Part shown: positions 26,537 through 38,800 of the stretch, piece by piece | How the letters are laid out: the number at the start of each line of letters is the position of its first letter | Numbering within the stretch: the stretch's first letter is position 1 | Source of the DNA: Chitinophaga pinensis DSM 2588 | Lineage (GTDB): Bacteria; Bacteroidota; Bacteroidia; Chitinophagales; Chitinophagaceae | DNA length: 64,000 nucleotides | Direction of reading: 5' to 3' | NCBI RefSeq assembly: GCF_000024005.1 | Contig: NC_013132.1 | Span: 6,318,001-6,382,000, forward strand | Notes under the pieces: generated by a model | The model's input: the letters and a program-made list of their open reading frames with translations, nothing else | What the model was told of the DNA's origin: nothing | The model's database searches: none | Position numbers and translations under genes: made by a program

Positions 26537-26854
26537 TGCTAAAGTTGTTTAAATAGGCTCAGCGACCAAATTAGAAAAAATAGCTGACAAAGCAGGAAAC
26601 TAATAATTCATGCCTATCGTATATTATATATTTAATATAAAATAATTAATCATTTTAATATTTTTGCACATAGATAATTTTAGCCAACAGCATTCCTATA
26701 CCGAAACACCTCAACATTTTTCCCTCAGAACTGCTGATTGATGAGAAGTTCGTACCCTGTGTTAAATACCAGCGGCTTATGTCCTTCCGGTGAACAAACC
26801 GTAAACGAGAAAACGTAATATACCTGGTTGCGCGGGCAACCTATTCCCTAACCT
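26537..26854. other. Divergent intergenic region (318 bases, no gene)
   Basis: AT-rich spacer between the LacI gene (leftward) and the giant repeat-protein gene (rightward). I see no convincing ORF. A TTTTTG at about 26661-26666 and TAATTTTA at 26675-26682 resemble promoter boxes but are too close together to be a standard pair. Confidence 0.4.
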
Positions 26855-29800
26855 ATGCATTACACAATGATTAGGCTTTTATTTACATTCCTATTAGTGG
26901 CTTTTTTAAGTCCGCTGGCCATTGCACAGACCTGTAACAAAGATCTGGCATTAGGCAAAGCAGTTACCACCTCCTCCGTTACGGCAGGCAACATTCCCAC
27001 AAGGGCAACCGATGGCGATCCCACTTCCCGCTGGGAAAGTGCCTGGAGCAACAACCAGTGGATCATGGTGGACCTTGGGCAAAGCTATCCCATTTGTACC
27101 ATTACACTGAACTGGCAGGTACTGGCCACCGGTTATACGGTAGAAGTATCTCCGGACGGCACATCCTGGACGAACCTTGTCACTGAGACTGCCAACGCAG
27201 GGCTTAACAAGACCTACAGCGTATCTGCCAACGGACGTTATGTACGTATGACAGGTCTCACCAGGGGTTCTGCTTATGGCTTCTCTCTCTATGACTTTAT
27301 AGTGATCGGAACTGAACCGATCAACTATTGTTCAAATACCAACGTAGCGCAGCTACGTCCTGTTACTGTTTCCTCTGTAGTAAATGGCAATACCGGCAAT
27401 TTCGCGGTGGATAACAACATGGGCACCCGCTGGGAAAGTGCGCATAGCGACAACCAGTCTATGTATGTAGACCTGGGCGCCAACTATGACCTTTGCAGGG
27501 TGGTACTGAACTGGGAAGCGGCGTATGGCAGAGACTATACGATCGATATTTCCAGCAATGGTACTGCCTGGACCACTGTAAAAACAGTGACGGGCAACTA
27601 TATGAGAGACAATACGCTCGACGTCAGTGGTAATGCCAGGTATGTACGTATGACTGGTCAAACCCGTGGAAGTACCTATGGTTTCTCTCTATGGGAATTT
27701 TCAGTATATGCTTTACTACCAGCGGTCAGTGTCACTAAAGTCACTGACGCCGCAGAACCGGGAACAGGCGGCAGCTTCAGATTTAGTCTGCCGTCAGGTA
27801 TCACCTTCACAGAAGATATCACCGTTAACTATAGCACCTCCGGTACAGCATCGAGCGGTACGGACTACACAGCACTGGCCGGCTCAGTAGTCATCCCCGC
27901 AGGGCAAGCAGGTGTCAACGTTCCACTTACCGTGATCGATGATCAGATTATTGAAGGCAACGAAACAGTGATAGCTACTATCACCAATGCGATCTCCACC
28001 ACGCGTCCTGGTTTTCCGATCAGTGCAACTGATCCTAGTGCGACGATGACGATTACGGACAATGATAATATTGCTGCGAATAAGATCCTGAGCATTGCCC
28101 CAGGTGGTAATGGTGCAGAACCGTCTACCAATGGCAGCTACACCATCAGCCTACCGGCCGGTGTTACTTCTGCCCAAAGTATCACTGTCAACTATACGAC
28201 CAGTGGAACTGCTACAGCCGGTGCGGATTATACGCTCCCTGCTACCTTCACCCTTCCCGCAGGGCAGAACAGTGCAACGGTTACACTGACAGTGTCGAAC
28301 GATCAGATAATTGAAGGTACCGAAACATCGACGGTAACCATTACCGGTGGTACAACCGCTACACTCGGCGCTTTTACGGCGAATCTAAGTAATGCTACAG
28401 CCTCAGTGAATATTCTTGATGATGATAACAACTGGACCAATAAAAGCATCAGGATCGCCAGAACGGCACATGCTGCTGAGCCATCTACTAATGGCGGCTT
28501 CAGAATATACCTGCCGACCGGTATCACTGCTTCTGAAGACGTCACCGTGACTGCCGGCGTTACCGGTACTGCTACCCCGGGAACCGACTATGTTGTATTA
28601 GGCTCCACATTTGTTATTCCGGCTGGCCAAAACTCGGTTGCAGTTCCGGTACAGGTGATCGATGACAACGAGATAGAAAGTACAGAAACAGTGACCGTAT
28701 CACCAACTGCGGCATCCAGTGCAACCTTGGGTGGCTTCGCAATCGTTTTTGGCACAACAGCAAACATCAACATTGCAGATAATGATGACATTCCAGCCAA
28801 CAGACGACTGAGCGTCACCAAAACCATAGATGCAATGGAAGGCGCCAGCAATGGTAACTTCCGGATCAGTCTTCCGGCAGGCGTCAGTTATCCGGCAGCT
28901 ATTACTGTCAACTACACTATCAGTGGTACCGCTGTCGGCGGAACAGATTATACCGCTATTCCAGCTACCGCTACCATCCCTGCCGGACAAAACGGTGTGG
29001 ATGTAGCGGTAACCGCACAGCCTTACAATAACAATATCATTGAGAATGACAGGACGGTAATAATGACACTGACCGGTGGTTCCGCTCCTTCTTTCAGTGC
29101 ATTTACACCTGACCCGGCGAATACTGCAGCTACGGTGATCATCGCTGATGATGACAGTAATGCCACTAACAAAAGGCTTTCTGTTTACAACATTGGTATG
29201 GATGCTGCCGAGCCTTCCACCGCCGGTGCTTTCCAGATAAGACTCCCGGGTACATTACGTGCTTCAGAGCCAATCACGGTTAGCTATACTATAACGCCAT
29301 CAAGTAGTGCAGGGACGACATCCGCAACACCCGGCACTGACTTTAACAACTTAACAGGTACTGTTGTCATTCCCGCAGGACAGAACGCTGTTAACGTTCC
29401 CTATTCACCTATCGATGATCAGATCATTGAGACCAGAGAGGAGTTCACCGTACAACTTACAGGTGGTACAACACCTACTTTGGGTGCATTTGGTGTGGAC
29501 GTAGCTACGGGTGTTATGGCCATTGATGACAACGATAATATTCCGGCAAACAAAACATTCACCATCACGCCGACAGCACCTGCAGCTGAATCATCCACAA
29601 ACGGATCTTTCAGTGTGAGTCTGCCGGCAGGTTATACCGTTTCGCAGAATGTTACCTTCTACTATACTGTCGGAGGGACCGCTACTCCTGGCAGCGATTA
29701 TACAGGTATAGGTACGTCTGTTATCTTAACTGCCGGACAAAACAGCGTGCAGATCACCGTACCGGTAATAGATGATAACATTATTGAAGGCACGGAGTCA

Positions 29801-32800
29801 ATCGACGTCACGGCAACTTCCGGCGCATCTGCAGATATTACCGGATTTACGAGCAGCGGCACTGCAACAAATACTATTGCAGATGATGATAATACTGCTA
29901 CAAATAAAGTGATCAGTATTATTGCTGCTAATAATGGTGCTGAGCCAGCTACAGATGCAACATTTACAATCAGTCTGCCGGCTGGCATCACGTCCGCCAC
30001 TCCTGTAACCGTAAACTTCTCTGTCTCCGGTACGGCTACCTCCGGCGCTGACTATACCGCCTTAGCTACTTCCATCGTCATTCCTGCTAATCAAAACAGT
30101 GTAACATTGACTGTTCCGGTACTTGATGACCAGGCGATCGAGGGTACAGAAACAGTTATCGTTACTGTAACCGGTGGCACTGCACCGCTAGCAGGTACAT
30201 TTACGGCAAGTACGACCAATGCGACAGCTACCGTGAATATCGCCGATGATGATAATACCCCTGCCAACAGGGTGATCAGCATCGTGAATGCAAACAATGG
30301 CAGCGAGCCTGCTACTAATGGCGCATTTACAATCAATCTGCCGACAGGTGTCACACTTACTGAAGACGTAACTGTTAACTTCTCCGTAGCTGGTACTGCG
30401 ACACCAGGTAATGACTATACTTCACCGGGTACTTCCACTATTATCCCGGCGGGACAAAACAGCGTAACACTGACTGTTCACGTACTGGATGACCAGCTCA
30501 TAGAAACAACAGAAACAGTTATTGTTACCATCACCGGCGGATCGGCAACAACAGCAGGTACGTTTATAGCGGGTACCAGTAATGTTGCCACTGTTGATAT
30601 TACGGACAATGATAACACGCCTGCGAACAAAACGATCAGTATCACTACTGCGAATGATGGTTCCGAGCCATCCAGCAATGGTGCATTTAATGTTAGTCTG
30701 CCGACAGGTATAACAAATACTGAAGACATAACCGTCAACTTTACTGTCGCAGGTACAGCGACGGCAGGAACTGACTATACAGGCTTAGGTACTTCCGTTA
30801 CGATTCCTGCCGGACAAAACAGCGTTACCCTCACTGTTCCCATACTGGATGATCAACTGATTGAGGGTACTGAAACAGTTATTGTGACAGTTACAGGTGG
30901 TTCTGCTACTGCGGCGGGAGCATTTAGCGCAAGTGCTACCAATGCTACTGCCACAGTGAACATCAACGACGATGATAATAATGCTGCCAATAAGGTGATC
31001 AGCATCGTTGCTGCGAACGATGGTTCCGAACCTGCTATAAATGCTGCATTTACTATCAGTCTGCCGACTGGTGTAACCGTTAATGAACCTGTTACTGTCA
31101 ACTTCACCGTGGCGGGTTCTGCTACTTCCAGTACAGACTATACGGCAATAGGAACTTCCATCATTATCCCGGCGGGACAGAACAACGTAACACTAACTGT
31201 ACCAGTACTGGACGATCAGCTGATAGAGGGAACTGAAACAGTTATTGTGACGGTTACAGGTGGTGCCGCTACTGCCGCCGGTGTATTTGCTGCAAGCACA
31301 ACCAATGCTGCTGCGACTGTAAACATCAGTGACAACGATGATGTGGCCGCCAATAAAGTGATCAGCATTGCAACTGACAATGACGGCACAGAACCTGGGA
31401 CAGCTGGTGCGTTTACCATCAGTTTACCAGCTGGTATAACGGCAGCAGAACCTATCACAGTGAATTTCACTGTAGCGGGTACAGCGACTGCGGGTACGGA
31501 CTACACCGCATTCGGTACTTCCACTATCATCCCGGCGGGTCAGAATAGCGTAACGCTGACTGTTACGGTATTGGATGATCAGATTATAGAGTCTACAGAA
31601 ACGGTTATTGTAACCGTAACAGGTGGCACTGCTACCACTGCTGGTGCATTTACCGCCGGTACGTCCAATACGGCTACGGTTAACATCAATGACAACGATA
31701 ATACTACTACAAATAAAGTCATCACGATCGCTGCTGCCAATGACGGTACAGAGCCGGGTACTAATGCTGCATTTACTGTTAGCCTCCCGGCTGGTGTAAC
31801 AGTCGATGAAGATGTAACTGTCAATTTCTCTGTCGCTGGTACAGCTACTGCAGGTACTGACTATACCGCAATCGGTACGGCTGTTATGATCCTTGCAGGA
31901 CAGAACAGCGCTACACTCGCTGTTCCTGTATTGGATGATCAGGAAATAGAAGCGACTGAAACAGTTATTGTAACCGTAACAGGTGGTGCCGCTACGAATG
32001 CAGGTGCATTTACTGCCAGCATTGCTAATGCGACCGCTACTGTCAACATCAATGACGATGACAATACGGCTGCTAATAAAGTCATCAGTATTACTACTGC
32101 TAATAACGGCGATGAACCTTCCAATAACGGTGCATTCACGATCAGTCTGCCGACTGGCATTACTGTCAATGAAGACGTCACTGTTAACTTTACAGTGACC
32201 GGTACCGCTACTGCGGGTACTGATTACACTGCCCTGGGTACTTCCATCATCATCCCGGCAGGTCAGAACAGCGTAACGCTCACTGTTCCGGTACTGGATG
32301 ACCAGATCATTGAAGGAACTGAAGCAGTTACTGTTACTATAACAGGTGCTGCCGCTACGAATGCCGGTGCATTTACTGCTGGTACTAACAATGTAGCTAC
32401 TGTGAACATCAACGATGATGACAACACGGCTATTAATAAAGTGATCAGCATTGCCGCTGCGAATGATGGTACGGAGCCTGCTACCAATGCAGCCTTTACA
32501 ATCAGTCTTCCGGCTGGTGTAACGGTAAATGAAGATGTCACAGTCAACTTCACCGTCGCTGGTACGGCTACATCAGGTGCTGACTATACAACAATCGGTA
32601 CATCTGCTACCATCCTTGCTGGACAGAACAGTGTAATACTGACTGTCCCTGTACTGGATGACCAGATTATCGAAGCAGCAGAAACGGTTATCTTGACTGT
32701 CACAGGTGGTGCCGCTACGAATACAGGTGCATTTACGGCAAACCTGATCAATGCTACTGCTACCGTCAATATCAACGACGACGATAATACTGCCACTAAT

Positions 32801-35800
32801 AAAGTTCTCAGTATCGCTGCTGCGAATGACGGTACAGAGCCGGGTAATAATGCTGCATTTACTGTCAGCCTCCCGACAGGTGTTACGGTTGATGAAGATG
32901 TTACAGTCAATTTCTCTTTGGCGGGTACAGCTACTGCAGGTACTGACTACACCGCAATCGGTAGCGCTGTTACGATCCTCGCTGGACAGAACAGCGCTAC
33001 ACTCACAGTTCCGGTACTCGATGATCAGGAAATAGAAGCGACTGAAACAGTGATCGTGACGGTAACAGGTGGATCCGCTACGAATGCGGGTGCATTTACG
33101 GCCAGTGTAACGAATACGACCGCTACTGTCAACATCAGTGATGACGACAATACTGCGGCCAATAAAGTCATCAGTATTACTACTGCTAATAATGGCGATG
33201 AGCCTTCCAACAATGGCGCATTCACTGTCAGTCTGCCGACTGGCATTACTGTCAATGAAGACGTCACTGTTAACTTTACAGTGACCGGTACCGCTACTGC
33301 GGGTACTGACTACACTGCCCTGGGTACTTCCATCATCATCCCGGCGGGACAGAACAGCGTAACGCTGGCAGTGCCTGTACTGGATGACCAGATCATTGAA
33401 GGAACTGAATCCGTTACTGTTACAATAACAGGCGGTTCGGCTACAGCTGCCGGTGCATTTACCGCTGGTACCAACAATGTAGCTACTGTGAACATCAATG
33501 ATGATGACAACACTGCTACTAACAAAGTGATCAGCATTGCTGCTGCGAATGATGGTACCGAGCCTGCCACTAACGCAGCCTTTACAATCAGTCTGCCAGC
33601 CGGTATAACAGTGAATGAAGACCTCTCTGTCAACTTTACCATCGCTGGTACGGCTACATCAGGTGCTGATTATACTCCAATCGGTACAACTGCTACCATC
33701 CTCGCAGGACAGAACAGCTTAACACTGACTGTCCCTGTACTGGATGACCAGATCATCGAAGCAGCAGAAACAGTCATCTTGACTATAATAGACGGTACGG
33801 CTACAGTTGCGGGTACCTTTACTGCAGGCACGGCAAATACCGCTACCGTTAACATCAACGATAATGACAATACCGCTGCCAATAAAATCATCAGTATCGC
33901 TGCTGCGAATGATGGCGCAGAACCAGCGGGCAACGCAGCCTTCACTATCAGTCTGCCGACAGGTGTAACTGTAGATGAAGACCTCACAGTCAACTTTACG
34001 GTGGCTGGTACAGCTACTGCGGGTACCGACTACATATCTCTCGGAACCTCCATCGTCATTCCAGCTGGACAAAACAGCGTAACACTCAATGTCCCTATCC
34101 AGGATGACCAGGTTATAGAAGCTACAGAAACCGTTATTGTAACCGTAACAGGTGGTTCCGCCACTAATGCGGGTGCATTTACGGCAAGTGCGACCAATTC
34201 AACCGCTACCATCAATATCATTGACAACGACAATACAGCGGCTAATAAAGTCATTAGTATTGTTGCTGCGAATGATGGTTCCGAGCCTGCTACCAATGCT
34301 GCATTCACTGTCAGCCTTCCTACTGGTGTGACGTCAGATGAAGTTGTCACTGTCAACTTCACCGTAGCAGGTACAGCTACCGCGGGTACTGACTACACAG
34401 CTTTAGGTACGTCCATTATCATTCCGGCAGGACAGAACAGCGTAATGCTGACCGTGCCTGTACTCGATGATCAGATTATTGAATCAACAGAAACCGTCAC
34501 GGTTACCATAACAGCGGGTGCTGCTACCAACGCAGGTGCATTTACCGCAGGTACAAGCAACACTGCTACTGTCAACATCAGCGATGATGATAACATTCCT
34601 TCTAATAAGGTAATCAGCATTACCGCTGCGAATGATGGCGCTGAGCCGGCAAGCAACGCTGCTTTCACTATCAGTCTGCCAACAGGTGTAACGGCGAATG
34701 AAGCGGTCACTGTCAACTTCACCGTGGCAGGTACAGCTACTGCTGGTACGGACTACACGACGCTGGGGACATCGGTGATTATCCCGGCTGGACAGAACAG
34801 CGTAAGCCTCAATGTACCGGTCCTGGATGACCAGGTAATAGAAGCTACAGAAACAGTCATTGTTACCGTTACAGGTGGTTCCGCTACTGCGGCTGGTGCA
34901 TTTACGGCCAGCGCGACGAATGCGACGAGCACCGTTGACATCACCGATAATGACAACACCGCTGCCAATAAAGTGATCAGCATTACCCGCACTGCCGACG
35001 GCTCTGAGCCTTCCAGCAACGGGGCATTCAGTATCAGCCTGCCGGCGGGTGTAAGTATCAGCGAAGACCTGAACATTATTTACAACATAGCGGGATCCGC
35101 AATCAATGGAACTGACTACGGCGCCTTAAACGGTACGATCATATTACCGGCTGGACAGAACAGCATCTCTCTGCCTGTGATAGTAACTGACGATGACATC
35201 ATAGAAGGCGCTGAAAGCGTTGTTGTAAGTATCGCCAATGCTGCTGCCACAACGATCACCGGATTCACTGTCAGCATCACTAATAGCTCTGCTACGGTGA
35301 TCATCGCTGACGAAGACAATACAACTGCCAACAGGGTCATCAGCATCAATCCTGTAACAAACGGATCAGAACCTGCTACAAATGGTAGCTTCGCGGTGAG
35401 CTTGCCGACAGGTATCACAGCTGCTGAAGACATTACTGTCAACTACATCGTAGCGGGTACAGCTACTGTCGGTACTGACTATACCGCGCTGGGTACTTCA
35501 ATAATCATCCCGGCTGGCCAGAACAGTGTGACGCTGACGGTGCCGGTGCTGGATGATCAGATCATTGAAGCAACAGAAACTGTCATCGTAACTGTTACAG
35601 GTGGCACAACGATCAGTATTGGTGCCTTTACTGCCAGCGCAACAAATGCGACAACCACCGTCAATATCAACGATAACGATAATACCCCTGCTAATAAAGT
35701 GATCAGTATTGTAGCTGCGAATGATGGGGCTGAGCCGTCTACTAACGGGGCGTTTACAATCAGTCTGCCAACAGGTGTAACTGTCAACGAAGCGGTCACT

Positions 35801-38800
35801 GTCAACTTTACAACTGCGGGTACCGCTACTGCTGGTCCTGACTATACCACACTGGCTACCACTATCACCATTCCGGCGGGTCAGAACAGCGTAACGCTGA
35901 GTGTTCCGGTACTGGATGACCAGATCATTGAGTCCGCAGAAACAGTGATCGCTACAATCACCGGTGGTACGGCTACTGCGGCGGGTACCTTTACAGCCAG
36001 TGCCACCAATGCAACGGCTACCATCAACATTACCGATAACGATAACACTGCTGCCAATAAAGTCATCAGTATCGTTGCTGTGAATGATGGTGCGGAGCCG
36101 TCTACTAACGGGGCGTTTACAATCAGTCTGCCGGCGGGTGTAAGCGTCGATGAAGATGTCACCGTCAACTTCACAGTGATCGGTACTGCTACCGCTGGCG
36201 CTGACTATACCGCCCTGGGCGCGTCAGTGATCATCCCTGCCGGACAAAACAGCATCACACTCGCTGTTCCGGTGAGAGATGACCAGGCTATTGAAGCCAC
36301 AGAAACTGTGATCGTTACTATCACTAGTGGTACAGCTGCCAACGCCGGCGCATTCACTGCCGGTACAAACAATACAGCGACTGTGAACATCAGCGATGAT
36401 GATAACACGCCTGCCAATAAAGTGATCAGTATCGTTGCTGCAAATGATGGTGCAGAACCATCTACTAACGGGGCGTTTACAATCAGTCTGCCGACAGGTG
36501 TAAGCGTTAATGAAGATGTAACGGTGAACTTTACCGTTGCCGGTACGGCTACTGCCGGCGCTGACTACAGCAGCTTAGGCACTACGGTGATCATCCCTGC
36601 AGGACAAAACAGTGCTATACTGACGGTCCCGGTACTTGATGATCAGGTCATTGAATCAACAGAAACCGTGATCGTTACTGTAACAGGTGGTACAGGTATT
36701 ACTACAGGCGCCTTCACCGTCAGCACTTCCGATGCAAGTGCAGCGGCAAATATCAGCGACGACGACAATACAGTGGCCAACAGGATCATGAATGTCATCA
36801 ACACGAATGATGGCAGCGAGCCTGCTACGAATGGTAATTTCTCGATCAGTCTGCCTGCGGGTATTATTACTGCCGAAGACATCATCGTTAGCTACACTTT
36901 AGCGGGTACTGCTACTACGGTTACAGATTATACCACCAGCGGTACAAACGTCACCATTCCTGCTGGCCAAAACAGCGTAACGTTGCCGATCGTAGTCAAC
37001 GACGACCTGCTGATGGAAGGAGATGAAACGGTGGTTATTACCATCACAGGGGGAATGACTGCTACACTGGGTACTTATACCCCGGGTACTGCCAGCGCTA
37101 CCCTGATCATTGCTGATGATGAAAATACGGTTACTAATAAAGTGCTCAGTATCTCCAGGAATGCAGATGCAGCGGAACCTGCTACTAATGGCAGCTTCAC
37201 GGTAAGTCTGCCGGCCGGTATCAGCGCCACTGAAAACATCAGCGTAAGTTATACCATCAGTGGTACTGCTACAGCGGGTACTGATTATGCGACGCTCAGC
37301 GGATCAGTGATCATCCCTGCAGGACAGAACAGTGCGAACATCGATATGATGGTAAATGACGATCAGCTCATTGAGGGGAATGAAACCGTGATTGCCACTA
37401 TTACCGGCGGTACGGGTGCTGCACTTGGTACATTTACTGTCAGCATGACCAATAATACCGCTACGGTTACGATCAGCGATGACGACAACACAGCGGCGAA
37501 TACGACTATCAGCATTACCACACTGAATGATGCTGCGGAACCAGGTACTACGGGTAATTTCACTATCAGCTTACCAACAGGTATTACTGCGGTAGAAGAC
37601 ATTACCGTTACTTACAATACCAGTGGTACGGCAACACCGGGTATTGATTATGCTACTTTAACCGGCAGTCTCATTATCCCTGCCGGACAGAATAGCGTCA
37701 CCCTGCCGGTAACTGTTATTGACGACGGATTGATGGAGGGTACTGAAACGGTGATGGTGAATCTGAGTGGCGCGTCTGCTGCTACACTGGGTACCTTGAC
37801 GATCAGTACGACCAATGCACAGGCGACTGTCAATATCAATGATGATGACAATAGTGTTGTCAGATTTGAAACCTGGAAAACAGCCGCCCTGCCTGCTGGT
37901 AATACAGACGGTAAGATCGGTCAGGGTGAACAGATCACTTATACCATCTTCATCCGCAATACGGGTAATATCAATATCCCTCGGCTGTCTGTACAGGATC
38001 CGGTGCCTGCTTATACTTCTTATGTAAGTGGTGGTGCGCTGATAGGCAATAATGTACATTTCAGTATTGTTGACCTGCAACCAAATGCTGTCAGCCAGGT
38101 GAGCTTTATTGTACAGACTTACGATAACCTTAACGGGGTACAGCAGATTACCAACGTGGCACAGATCAGCGATGGTACGACTACATTGAATACCCTAGCA
38201 TGTGATCCTTCCGATCCAAATTGTACCGGAAGTAACCAGACGATTGTTCCTGTACGTGAACCACAGGGCGACCTGGTGATCAGCAAAAGTGCGGTGAATC
38301 AGCCAACCAATGGTCAGCATTATATACTGGGCGAGAATATCACTTATGAGATTGTGGTGAGCAATGTGGGTGAGAAGACATTTACCAACATCGCCATTAC
38401 GGATTCCCTGCCTGCGTCACTGGACATGCCGACTTATTATATCAGCAGCAAGGGTAGTATCATTGCGAGTCCGGCGGCCAAAAAGGTGGTCACAAGTGTT
38501 GATCAGCTGTTGCCGGGTGAGGATGTCACCATTACTATCACCTGCCGTGTTAATAATAAGGAGATCATCAATACTGCTTATGTGCAGGCAGATGAAACGG
38601 AGACCGATCTGTCCAACAATACAGCAGTTGCTACCGCGGCTGCTTCTATTAAGGACCTGGCCTTTATCAATGCATTCAGACCCGGCAATGGTGCAAACAA
38701 TCGTTTTGTGATTGTGGGACTTGAAAAATACCCTGGGTCCAAGCTGCTTGTTTACAACAGATGGGGCTCACTGGTGTATCAGTCTAACGATTATAAGAAT

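Noticed and set aside
29698..37851. Many minus-strand open frames of 70-110 codons at regular spacing in the giant repeat gene
   Set aside because: They recur with the 362-bp coding period and mirror the repeat in one antisense frame. They have no start signals and are by-products of the Thr/Ala/Val-rich repeat.
27725..37860. CRISPR-like regular repeats
   Set aside because: The repeats are long, in frame and protein-coding, with no short repeat/unique spacer pattern.
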